Source of the DNA: Pelargonium cotyledonis
Lineage: Eukaryota; Streptophyta; Magnoliopsida; Geraniales; Geraniaceae
DNA length: 20,771 nt
Assembly (NCBI GenBank): GCA_036897625.1
Contig: JAYMTA010001282.1
Span: 1 to 20,771, forward strand
Reading direction: 5' to 3'
Part shown: piece by piece, positions 10,150-19,162 of the stretch
Position numbering within the stretch: position 1 is the first letter of the stretch
How the letters are laid out: each line of letters begins with the position of its first letter
Program-made: the position numbers and the translations under genes
The notes under the pieces: generated by a model
What the model saw: the letters and a program-made list of their open reading frames with translations, nothing else
Database searches by the model: none
Told to the model about the DNA's origin: nothing

Positions 10150-11110
10150 TGAGCTTTTTTGGAGCGAGTTCCCTTATTTAGCGAAGACGATACTTGGAAA
10201 GGAGAGACTCCTTGAATTGGTTGAGATAAGCCTCCATGACTTGGTGGAGAAAAGGCTTCGGGAGGCAAGACTCCCTGACTTGGTAGAGATGAGACTCCCC
10301 GCCTAGGTGGAGACAAGGCTTTGGGAGGCAAGACTCCCTAGCTTAGTGGAGACGAGGCTCCGGAAGGTGAGATTCCCTAACTTAGTGGAGATAAGGATTT
10401 GAGAGGCGAGGCTCCCTGACTTGGTAGAGATGAGGCTCTGGGAGGCGAGGCTCCCCGGCTTAGTGGAGATGAGGCCTTATGAAGAAAGGCTCCATGACTT
10501 GGTGGAAACGATGCTCCAGGAGGCGAGATTCTGTAGCTTAGTGGATACGAGGCTCCAGGAGGTGAGACTCCCTAGCTTGGTAGAAACGAGGCCTTGACTT
10601 GGTGGAGACGAGACTCTGAGAAGTCAGGCTCCCTGTCATGGTAGAGACAAGGCTCCCTTACTTGGTAGAGACGAAGCTCTAGGAGGCGAGACTCCCTGAC
10701 TAGGTAGATACAAGGCTCTGGGAGACAAGGCTCACTAACTTGGTGGAGACGAGGCTCTAGGATGCTAGGCTCCCTAACTTGATGGGGACAATGCTCCAGG
10801 AGGCGAGACTCCCTAACTTGGTGGATACATGGCTCCGGGAGGGGAGGGTCTCTAACATGTTGGAAACAAGGTTTTGGGAAGCAAGGCTCTCTGACTAGGT
10901 AGAACAAAACTCCGGGAGGTAAGTCTCCCTAGCTTAGTGAAGACTAGGATCTGGGAGGCGAGACTCCTTGGCTTAGTGAAGACGCGGCTCCATGAGGTAA
11001 GACTCCCTGACTTGGTGGAGACGAGGCTTTAGGAAGTGAGGCTCCCTGGCTTAGTAAAGACGAGACTCCTTGACTTGGTGGAGACAAGGTTCCGTGAGAC
11101 GAGGCTCCCT
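10150..11110 (-). repeat. 39-bp tandem repeat array, 13-residue repeats on the minus strand
   Basis: About two dozen diverged units with the + strand core GAGGCTCCCTGACTTGG followed by TGGAGACGAGGCTC and GGGAGGC. Most core-to-core distances are 38-40 bp (for example 10373, 10412, 10451, 10490, 10529, 10568), with a few shortened units of about 25 bp. Because 39 is a multiple of three, one minus frame stays open across eight or nine units (10572-10907) and reads a 13-residue repeat like HQVREPxLPEP. It lies downstream of gag within the retrotransposon. Whether it is ever translated is unknown. Confidence 0.85.
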
Positions 11111-11149
11111 AGGTTGGAGGGGGCTAAGCCCTCCAATCGGTGAGTATAG

Positions 11150-11700
11150 ATTCCCTCACCTAATCTTTGAATGATGTCCCTTTAAGAAATGTTCTCCTAT
11201 CTAGAGATGGGCATAGAGCCAACCTACCCCTCTCTAAGGAATGGTTTATGGGCCTCTACACTATGTGGTAAGGGCGAGTTTCCTCATCTGTTCTTTGAAT
11301 GATTCCTCTCCAACATATATTCTCTCATTTATAGATAGGCTAGAGCTAACTTACTCCCGTCCAAGAAGATTACTCGGTTTCTACAATTTGCAGTGAGAGC
11401 GGGTTCCCTCATCTGATTTTTTATCGATGCCCCTCCAAGGCATGCTCTCTCCCATCTATAGATGGACATATTTCGACCTACTCCCCTCCAAGGAGTGGTT
11501 CCTCAGCCTCTATGAGGTGTGGTGAGGGCAGTCTCTCATTCAATCTTTGAACGATGCCCCTTCAAGACATGTTCTCCCATCCATAGATGAACGTAGAACT
11601 GACCTACTCTCATCCAAGGAGATTACTCGACCTCTACATGGTGTGATTAGGGCGGTTCCCTCATCCGATCTTGGAACGATGCTTCTCCAAGGAATATTCC
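11150..11700. repeat. 127-bp tandem repeat array
   Basis: Four to five diverged units. The phrase TTCCCTCATCTGATCTTTGA or a close variant begins near 11150, 11278, 11404, 11530 and 11657. It is followed each time by ATGATGCCCCTCCAAG-like sequence, CTCTCCCATCTATAGATGG, then GACCTACTC and CCAAGGAG. The period is about 126-128 bp. The array is inside the LTR element and directly adjoins the 39-bp array. The short plus-strand ORFs here come from the repeats and are not genes. Confidence 0.8.
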
Positions 11701-11704
11701 TCTT

Positions 11705-12205
11705 CTTTCAATGTTTGCCTCCTCAGCATGGTAGTGGAAGCTTATAGTGGTTTTGAAGATGAGCCTGAACTCCCTTCAGCGAACGTATGCCTCCTCAGCA
11801 TGGTTGTGGAAGTTGGTGGGGTTTCAAAGATAACCCAAAACTTATGTCTTCTTCCAACGCATGCATCCTCAGTATGGTCATACGAATTTCTTTGCTTGTG
11901 CTGCCAAGTGAAAAAGAGCTTAGTTTTTCTAGTGAGAACTATATCCTCTGATCTATGAGGGTCATGACTGCAAGGAGTCATGATTCATCTTACTAGTTGT
12001 GAGTGAGCACACAACGGGTTCCGCGAATTACCCCAGACACTTGGCTAACTGGTGCCGAGGACGCGGCGAGTTCCGCAAATTACCTCGAGCACCTAAGGGT
12101 TATGGGCACGGAGGGTCATGACTCTTTTCGCTATTTGGCTCCAAGCAGAGTCCTCTTTTGAATGCTATTCGAGAATACGGTGGGTTCTGCGAATTAACTT
12201 GAACA
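11705..12205. repeat. further short repeats inside the LTR element
   Basis: TGCCTCCTCAGCATGGT occurs near 11716 and 11789, with a weaker third copy near 11865, a period of about 75 bp. Further on, TTCCGCGAATTACC-like sequence recurs near 12020, 12070 and 12186. Together with the 39-bp and 127-bp arrays, most of 10150-12205 is tandem-repeat DNA without coding capacity. Confidence 0.6.
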
Positions 12206-12379
12206 AATGAACCCCTCCCCCTCTTCAACATTCTGCTCCCTTTGTTGATGGGAAAGGTTGTTCCACACTTCTCTATCCCTTAGGGATAAGTTGTTTTCTT
12301 TTTCCATACACAGTTCAACGTAAAAAAAAAAGTTTTATTACTTCTCAAATTGTGTTACAAAAATTAGTTAAACCCCTTT

Positions 12380-13826
12380 TGCAGGAGTGGATGCTTGTAC
12401 ACAACACTTTTTTTCTATTATAGTGATTCTAGATGTCACCAGTACGCTATGGATTACTTCAGTATTTGGGGTTGTCTCCACTTTAGTCTTCTTCGTAGGC
12501 CCTCTTATTTTCCTTCTAGTCAAGTTCAACTTTAAACTGACTCAACTTCCCTTGGTCAAGAAGGGCTTCTACTGCTTGCTTGAGGTCAAAGTAGTTTTCA
12601 ATATCATGACCAGTCATTGGCAGAGAGTACAATATTTTTCCACCTCCCATCTTTTGTACTCTCATTCACGAGCAGCTAGCCACGGGAGGCTCTTTGCCCT
12701 TTAGACATAGATAAAGACATCTTATAGCTAACTTTGAATGGAGTGTGGTCGATCCTCGTGGAGTTTATGTTTGGAGGTTCATTAGGGGTGCCATTTGGTT
12801 TTCCTTTTCTTTTGTCCTTGCTTCTCTAACCCTAGATGCTACTTGCAGTCACTTGCTTCCGAAGCTTCTGAGCTCTTCCTGGAGGAGGGCGATAGTGTGG
12901 TCTGTTGTGGCTTCGACTCTTAGCATTATTGAGGTTGGTATAGCTTGCCCCCCGTCACTTGTCGGGCTTAAAATTTTTCCAATCTTTTGGATCTTCTGCT
13001 CATGAATAGAATAGAGTCTTCAATTATCAGGACTGATCGCTCCTTCACTCCTCCTTTTCTAGGAAGGTTTGGAACCGGTGGAACTGACCTTATACCTTGA
13101 ATCGCTGCGTGGGCCACCGTTGTGAGGGTGGTTGCTGGATTGACTAGCGAAACGACTGGTAGAATTGTCACTCCAGGTTGCCAGGTTGGTGGTGACCATT
13201 GCTCCTTTGAATTGGTCTGACATTGCCTTGAACATCTTAGAGGTCATATTTAAGGCAACAAAGAATCTGCTAGTGGCTGGACGGGGATGATGGCCTGAGT
13301 AGGGTTGGCATTATTTTTTGAGTTGGAGGACTTCTTTCCATCTAGTTCAGCCCTCAAGTCTTCTTGTTGCGCTAAGGTTTGAGATACCTTGGCGTGAATC
13401 GGGAGGAGGGTTCAAGGAGTGCTAGTGGCATTGACCAGGTTGGTGACTCTCTTTCTCTCTATCCCTTCACTAAGGTCTTCTTGCTGAACAAAGATCTCGA
13501 AAAGCTCTCTTATGATTGACATGTTCTGCCTAGACTAGCGGTTGTCTCCGCTCTTGTGAAAGGCAATGGTCTTCTGTTGGTCAGGGTTCTCCATACTACT
13601 AGATTGGTGAGCAGTATCCCTTCAGGTTTTCTCTCTGCTTCTATCTCCATACGTCACCTTGACTGGCGACTATCTCTGCTCCTGTGAGAGGAAACAGTCT
13701 TCTGGTGGTCAAGGCTCTACTTTCCACTGGATGAGTAGGTAGTTCCCATTCCATTTTTCATGTCCTCCATTATCATTGTTTCAACGATTAGGATATCTGG
13801 ATGAACGTAGGCTTTCAATACGTTCT
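12380..13826 (-). pseudogene. degenerate gag of the Ty3/gypsy-type element
   Basis: Minus-strand fragments in more than one frame, broken by stops. The clearest part (about 12518-12665) reads KYCTLC, then after a frame change TGHDIENYFDLKQAVEALL and DQGKLSQF. This matches the end of plant gypsy gag proteins, where a KYC..H...GHDT..C..LK..IE.L...G.L pattern is usual; the cysteine expected after GHD is Tyr here. A second open piece (13059-13247) contains MFKAMSDQFKGAM and a Ser/Asn/Gly-rich tail. A diverged direct repeat (near 13527-13600 and 13660-13728) lies at the start. The protein would bind and package RNA in virus-like particles, but it cannot be made intact from this copy. The hydrophobic plus-strand ORFs over this region are antisense shadows. 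Confidence 0.65.
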
Positions 13827-13840
13827 CCATAATGGAACCA
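13827..13840 (-). promoter_or_regulatory. primer-binding-site-like sequence
   Basis: On the minus strand, TGGTTCCATTATGG begins one base after the inner end of the 5' LTR. This is the expected place and the expected TGG start for pairing with a tRNA 3' CCA end. It does not look like the common initiator-Met site (TGGTATCAGAGC), and I cannot assign the tRNA. It may be mutated. Confidence 0.5.
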
Positions 13841-13841
13841 A

Positions 13842-15268
13842 TTAATTCAAATTTTTTTCTAAAGTCTGAAATAAAGGTTCAAACGTCGTCGTACTGGTCT
13901 TCTTATCCAAGTGTTAAGGTTTCTGATTAAGCTCTATAGTGGTCTCTAGGTCTTTAGGTCTTATAGTATTTGGTAGTAGCGGTGATCCACGTTCGGTTAG
14001 TGACTTTGGGTTTGCGCAGGTAACACACCATTAAGCGGAGCCCCAGATGTGTGTGTGAGGAACTGCCTTTGGTGTGAGAATGAGATCTCCACACAAATAG
14101 AAAATAAAGTATTGATTGAGAATCGAATCTTTGAAGTTTGTTTGTAGGACGAAGAACGTTTGAGAGCGTTTTCGGGTTCTCGCGTATGCTGATTATGTGG
14201 GCTTGAGACTCATTTTATAGTCTACAAGCTTACCTATCATTTGGTGGGCTTTGGGAGGTCAGGGGCTAGATGGGGAGCCCTCGGACTCTGCGATCTCTGC
14301 CTCACTGCATGTCGAATTTGCACACCAGTAAGGCAACTAACATTCTTAGTCTATCTCATTGTCAATTGACTTTGCTTGTAACAAGGCTCTCGCTATCTTC
14401 AAACTCCGGCCATGTGAGAAGTGAAGTTCATCTTTGATGAGCGTCTGAGACTGTTTTAGTTCATGCCTCCTTAGTCCCAATGGTCTCTTGTCCCCAAAGA
14501 CCCATGATGGGTGACCCCTATCTGGTGACCCTTGTTTGTTGATCCCTTGCCTAGAGACCTCTACCCAAACCCCTATCCATAGACCCCTCTTTCGGTTTTC
14601 GTATTTTGATTTTCCTAATTCTGACAAGAGTCCTATGATCGATGACAACTCAGTTTAGGGACCCAACTTAGTTAAGCAACTGACAAGTGGGACCTAGTGG
14701 TATGGGGTCCCATGTGGACGATCATATGAGATAGGGGAGGGGACGGACAACTTCATGGGACACGGGCCGTGTGGGAATTCATAATTCTGTGCCGCATGTA
14801 GGTCCTATGCATCAAAGTGTCTTGCCTTCGTGCAGATTCGTATGGTCATGTGGTCCTGGACCACGTGACCTAGGTCTTGCTTGGTCCGGGTCACGCGGGT
14901 TCGATTTGCAGATCTCATGGTTTTGGGACCCAACTCACTCCCATGTTGATTGTCAACGTTGACTTTACATGCCACGCGTCACGTGGTGATTGGTCGGGAG
15001 ATAATTGATTTTGTTTGGTCTAAACCATGAGGTTTCTGAGCGGAGCCGCAAACTCGCAGTTGACACCTTTAAGCTGTTCTACCACACTCAGACTAATCTC
15101 ATTCGAGTCGGGTAGGATCACAAGGGCGGCAAAGCTCTCCCTACCAAGTTTTATCGCAGCTGCATTCCCTGGGACTTGAACTCGAGACCTCAGGTTAAGC
15201 TGGAACAACCCCTTACCAGTTGATCCACACGCTTGGTGGTAGATAATTGATTTTTTTATGTCGAATCA
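13842..15268 (-). repeat. right LTR (5' LTR of the minus-strand element), split by a SINE
   Basis: 1427 bp including a 242-bp SINE insertion with its target duplication, so about 1185 bp of LTR sequence. It aligns with the left LTR throughout. The inner end reads TTAATTC where the left copy has TGATTTG. The outer end is GAATCA, followed by the AATAG duplication. The TATA box is at 14212-14219 on the minus strand. Minus ORFs in this stretch (for example 14346-14648) have no family character. Confidence 0.87.
15013..15240 (-). mobile_element. tRNA-derived SINE, full length with 14-bp target duplication
   Basis: 228 bp in minus orientation. It is bounded by a perfect 14-bp direct repeat, AGATAATTGATTTT at 14999-15012 and 15241-15254. 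The left LTR, which lacks the insert, has only one copy of the related site. On the minus strand the 5' end begins ACCACCAAGCGTGTGGATCA, then an A-box-like GTGGATCAACTGGTAAGG and a B-box-like GAGTTCAAGTCCC about 35 bp later, the layout of an internal RNA polymerase III promoter. The 3' end reads TTTAGACCAAAC followed by the A-rich target site. The 62-codon ORF inside is not a gene. The SINE family is not identified. Confidence 0.85.
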
Positions 15269-15395
15269 AATAGTATGTTGAATATTTATATATGAGGCAG
15301 TGAGTTGGTTTTAGTTTTTATATCTCTATTTAGAAAAAGAATTCAAAATTTATTATAAGTTTTGATATGATGTTTATTCGTGATAGATTTGTATA

Positions 15396-15680
15396 TAGTA
15401 AAAAAAAAACTTGCGATCCGTGACGAAAATTTCTATCACAAATATGTGGATTTTACTTACAAAATGTAATTTGTGACGAAACTGTGACATAATATTTCTG
15501 TCATTGTTAGAGTTGTCACAGATAGAAATTTCTGTCACAAATGTGTGTCTGTGATGAAAATTTCAAGCACAAATGTGTATTTATGACGAAAAATATGACT
15601 TCTGTCACAATTTTTGATAGAACTGTGACAGGAAAATCTTTCATAGATTTCCGTCACAGTTTGCAATTTCTTTTGTAGTG
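15396..15680. mobile_element. CACTA-like MITE, about 285 bp
   Basis: The right end is TTTCTTTTGTAGTG, the reverse complement of CACTACAAAAGAAA, a classic CACTA-type terminus. The left end TAGTAAAAAAAAAACTTGCG is a decayed match in inverted order: the two ends share A-run, TTGC, then GTGACG and AAAT. The flanking ATA on both sides (15393-15395, 15681-15683) fits a 3-bp target duplication. Inside, TTTCTGTCACAAATGTGT-like and GTGACGAAAATTTC-like motifs repeat in both orientations, as in subterminal repeats. There is no transposase, so it is non-autonomous. Confidence 0.6.
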
Positions 15681-15809
15681 ATATTGTTATGCAAAGAACA
15701 TTACATAAATTAACCTTGATTTATTGAAATTATTTCATAAATTAAAATAATCCAAGTTTCAAAAAGGTCCTCAAAATAATGAGTAACTTTTCAAGCAATG
15801 TAACCAACA

Positions 15810-15938
15810 AGGAATATATTCTATTTTTGGTTAGTAAACACATGAATAGAAAGACAACTTTAATCTCTGCTCTATTTAATGGCCTCTCAACTCCTCATGA
15901 GACTCAGTGATCAAGTTATCATACACAATCAAGAGTTA
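15810..15938 (+). promoter_or_regulatory. gene-3 proximal promoter, TATA-like box at 15871-15880
   Basis: TCTATTTAAT, identical to the gene-2 box, lies about 60 bp before the gene-3 ATG pair. Upstream sequence (AGGAATATATTCTATTTTTGG, ATGAATAGAAAG) parallels the block before gene 2, showing common origin by duplication. Confidence 0.5.
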
Positions 15939-17751
15939 ATGATGTCTAAGATTGAGCAAGTGGTGCTTATTTTCTTGGTAGTGTTTTGTGCAAAATGTGG
16001 TAGTGTCTCTAGCTCAAGGCAATGTTTATCCAATTGGGTATGCATTTTAATAAGTTAATTGCATCAATATATTTATAATTGAATCATCTATACTATTTGT
16101 GCTGATATTGATAATGTAACATAATTTATTATAACTTTCAGGAACTATTATGTGAATCTTGTCGTTGGCAAATCTCCGAATGCAAAGACATACAGCTTTG
16201 ACATCGACTCGGGGAGTGGCCTTACTTGGCTCGAATGCGATCGTGAACAAAATCAACCTTGCACGGGCTGCAAAATGGTAATCGATCAAGCACATTTTGC
16301 ATTTCATTGCAATTTTTGCTTATACCTTGTTGATTTTTAACTATTGTTATATAAATATATATAATTCACATGTGGACCGATACAAGCCGAAGCCGATGAA
16401 AACAAATGTTGTGAGGTGCAAAGACCCGCGATGTAAAAACAACGAGTATTACTGGCCAAAACCCCCGGAACAAATAAGGTGCACCAACAACATCCCGGAG
16501 GGCCTATGCAGCTATAGTATTAGATATGCTGACAAGACCTCGTCATTCGGAGTTCTTGTTGACGACTTCTTTAGCTTACCGTTGGCGGGTAAGGGCGATA
16601 CCATTACTCATACTTTCGCATTTGGGTGAGTTTTGAACTTTCATTTTCAATACACTGTCATTTATATGACATCTATATATATGTTAAATACATTAACGTA
16701 TGTACACATATTTTTGTGATGGAATTTATATGGTTTTCGTGTTGTTGTGGATACGAACAAAAATATCCCCCTGATCCTCCGTTGACTTCGGGAATTCTTG
16801 GCATCGGGAAGGCGAAAGGAAGCATCTTATCCCAATTGTCGTCGAGCGAAACTACTACTATAGCAAATGTTGTAGGGCATTGTCTTTGTGAGAATGGAGG
16901 GTTTGTATTTCTCGGGGACCGTTTTGTCCCTCCCCCGGGTTTCGTGACATGGGTACCTATGTTAACGAGCACTAGTCCTTCTGATGACTACACTGCAGGA
17001 GGAGCAACAATTTTATTTGGTGGACAGCCTACACGCATCAACAATCTGGAGGTCATTTTTGATTCTGGATCTACCACAACAGTCTTTAACTCCAGGAATT
17101 ACCAATTCATACTTGATCTGGTAAGAATTAATAAACATATATCAGATTTCAATTCTTTCGTGTCGAGTTTTAAGTATCTAATTAAATTGGTTATAATGTG
17201 TTGAATATTGTTTGTAGATTATGAATAATTTACGTGGAAAACCCTTGACGTTGACAAAGGATTTAGAAGTGACTCCATTAGTCTGCTGGAAGCGTACAAA
17301 TCCTAATGTACCCATTGATATTGTCATCAACTATTTTATGCCAATATCGATCGAGTTTTCTATTAATGCTAGAAATGTCCAGTTGAAAGTTGAGCCTCGT
17401 GAATATCTTATTGTTACGGTAGGTAAACACACATTATATATAATTGATTAGTCTTATTTGTTGTTTTTGAATTTTGTTTCCATTGGATGATTATATCATA
17501 TATGCATAACTTGCAGAGAGCAGGAAATGTGTGCTTGGGGATTGAAAATGGTACCATGATAGGGATGCAAGACCTCAACATTATTGGAGGTAATCAAGAG
17601 ATCATTTATGATAACGAGAAAGATAGAATTGCAGATACGTTTTTATTTTTATTTTTTGAATTTTGCAGATACGTTTATGCAAAATAAAGTGATCGTTTAC
17701 TATAACAAGGAAGATCGAATTGCATGGTATCCCAAGCTGGGATGTCGTTAA
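15939..17751 (+). pseudogene. Asp1-like aspartic protease copy 3, damaged
   Basis: Inferred exons: 15939-16037, 16142-16277, about 16387-16625, 16745-17120, 17218-17418, 17517-17589, 17669-17751. Motifs kept: QGNVYPIG, first site DSGS (DIDSGSGLTW), CTGCKM, CKDPRC, IRYADKTSS (flap), CGYEQK, GILGIGKAKGS, second site DSGS (VIFDSGSTTTVF), CWKR, NVCLGIENG and TFMQNKVIVYYNKED, ending TAA. Two lesions: exon 1 lacks 65 nt relative to copy 2, so its ATG frame does not join exon 2; and the intron-3 acceptor, CAG in gene 1, is TTG here, with no other AG in that intron. Retaining intron 3 gives a stop immediately (GGG TGA) before the second catalytic Asp. Intron 2 offers only an ACAAG acceptor (16385-16386), which keeps phase. 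As in copy 2, the intron between gene-1 exons 4 and 5 is missing. Exons 2-7 are otherwise open, so decay is recent or the gene is rescued by unusual splicing. Confidence 0.75.
17600..17642 (+). repeat. exon-7-like fragment inside gene-3 intron 6
   Basis: Bases 17600-17633 match exon-7 bases 17690-17723 at roughly four positions in five, exactly 90 bp apart, and translate as IIYDNEKDRIA. They are followed at once by TTGCAGATACGTTT (17629-17642), a perfect copy of the exon-7 acceptor region at 17663-17676. The intron therefore holds a piece of the next exon plus a decoy splice acceptor. Gene-2 intron 6 lacks it. Confidence 0.7.
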
Positions 17752-18158
17752 TTAGCATCCTAGCTAATTCATAAACAAGGTCTTCTATAAATATAGTATG
17801 TGTGTTTTGACTCTCTTCTCTGATATGAATTAAAGTTGTTTTTTTTTTTGTAAATATAGTTTATAACATTCTCTAAATCTTAATTGTGCAGGTTAATGGC
17901 ACATTTGCAAAACCTGCGACTTCCTATGAGAATAACAATTAATTAATGAGGATGTTCTGTAAGACTAAATGAATAACTAAAGTCATGCACAGTTCATGGG
18001 TTTAATATATAGTTTTATAATTATATATAGTCGGTTTCTGATGTAATATTCAATCATTTAAACATGTTACTCAATGCTTTTAAAATTAAATTCAAGTCTT
18101 AAAACATTCGCAGATGGGAGATTCAATTTGATTCGCTCATTGGCACATTCAAATTTAT
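17752..18158. other. gene-3 downstream region, no gene
   Basis: AT-rich sequence with a T-run near 17838-17850 and no clear AATAAA within 100 bp of the stop. No ORF or recognised element is visible. It leads into the copia remnant. Confidence 0.5.
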
Positions 18159-18159
18159 T

Positions 18160-18833
18160 TGTCTTTCATGTTAACAAACGTTGTCATTCAAATTTATATC
18201 TCCAATAGTAAGACTCATTCGGACGTAAGTTATAGTCATAAGTTCATAAGATCATGTTTGTCATTCCACATAAATTTAAAAGTATTTTTGAAATTTATAA
18301 ATTTTACATGCATAATAAATAATAAGAAAGTATATCTAAATTGGTTAGATGAGTCATCTTCATACTTGATGAACTCATTCTTGAATTACAATTGGTTTCT
18401 CTCACTTAACCCTTAATATACTTAATACACACACTAATATATAGATGGATATTCTTCAAGTGTATATCTTGAATTGGTAGGGAGAGGACCAAATTATATA
18501 TATTTTCCATCAATCTCATCCCTCCATCAAGGACTTGATCTTGGACAAGTGAATGGTGAGATCTTTCATACATGGAAACTTACTAACCAAGAGACTTGAA
18601 TGTCTTGCTTGCCAAGAGTTAGAAACTTAATTGATAAGAATTGTAGAGACATATATATGGCAAATATTCAAGCTTGCTTAATAAGAATCTTAACACTCTT
18701 GTTTGACAAGACACAATTAGCTCTCATGTATACCCTTTATTGGCTCCATTCCATCATGCAATTTATTAGGCAAATATTAATTAGTCTTATTAATTTTAAC
18801 TCACATTATGAATAATTAATAAATTATCTTACA
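18160..18833 (-). repeat. probable 3' LTR of a Ty1/copia element (left end not fixed)
   Basis: The right border is set by the adjoining polypurine tract. On the minus strand the LTR would start TGTAAGATAATTT at 18833, the usual TGT start after a GTGGAAGAA tract. The left border cannot be fixed because the partner LTR is outside the window; about 18160 is only a guess. The sequence is AT-rich and the small plus-strand ORFs inside it have no family character. Confidence 0.4.
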
Positions 18834-18844
18834 TTCTTCCACTT
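18834..18844 (-). promoter_or_regulatory. polypurine tract of the copia element
   Basis: AAGTGGAAGAA on the minus strand lies immediately before TGTAAGAT, closely matching the AAGTGGGAGAAT-TGT junction seen in many plant copia elements. It lies about 320 bp downstream of the pol stop codon. Confidence 0.5.
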
Positions 18845-19162
18845 GACCTGAAATTGAATAAGGCTAAGCATAATTATGATACTTGAACATTTAAGTATCA
18901 TTTCTCATCATTCAAATTTTCATTATTTCCTCAACATGTTAAGACACTAGTGCGGGTTATGGCGGTTATATTTTGAACACATAATATACTTACTTCCATA
19001 TACCACAACATCAATCTCTTAACATATCAGGTCATCAATAACATATATAATGAAATAATGGTCCACATTCATGTTTCTAGTTACATAATGTGCACATGTT
19101 AGAAACAAAATAGTGTATTCTAGAAACACATATATAAGCTAGCTTAAGAGTGTCATACAACA

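Larger units (their letters stand above)
8288..15268 (-). mobile_element. LTR retrotransposon, Ty3/gypsy-type, non-autonomous (TR-GAG/LARD-like)
   Basis: A complete 7-kb element in minus orientation. Long direct repeats at both ends form the LTRs. The outer ends are TGATT...AATCA, and the flanks carry a perfect 5-bp duplication, AATAG at 8283-8287 and 15269-15273. In minus-strand order it reads: 5' LTR (right), PBS-like site, gag remnant, tandem-repeat arrays, polypurine tract, 3' LTR (left). No protease, reverse transcriptase, RNase H or integrase motif was found in the 4.2-kb interior on either strand, which is too short for gag-pol plus the repeats. The LTRs differ by many substitutions and indels, so the insertion is old. 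It separates gene 2 from gene 3. Family assignment to gypsy rests on the gag remnant only. Confidence 0.88.

Noticed and set aside
9817..10331. Minus-strand ORFs rich in Pro, Ser and His
   Set aside because: They are short, lie between the 39-bp array and the LTR, and match no gag or pol part.
10150..11110. Possible CRISPR-like array
   Set aside because: Units are contiguous and diverged with no unique spacers, and the DNA is from a plant nucleus.
11547..11981. Overlapping short ORFs on both strands
   Set aside because: They arise from the 127-bp and 75-bp tandem repeats.
12387..13005. Plus-strand ORFs with long hydrophobic stretches that look like membrane proteins
   Set aside because: They lie antisense to the gag remnant of the LTR element and have no family character or plant promoter.
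14346..14648. 100-codon minus-strand ORF in the right LTR
   Set aside because: The left LTR does not keep the frame and the sequence is LTR, so it is chance.
15020..15208. 62-codon minus-strand ORF
   Set aside because: It lies wholly inside the SINE, which is transcribed as a non-coding RNA; no protein family is recognisable.
18159..18815. Two small AT-rich plus-strand ORFs
   Set aside because: They lie in the probable copia LTR, have no conserved motif and no promoter or splice support.
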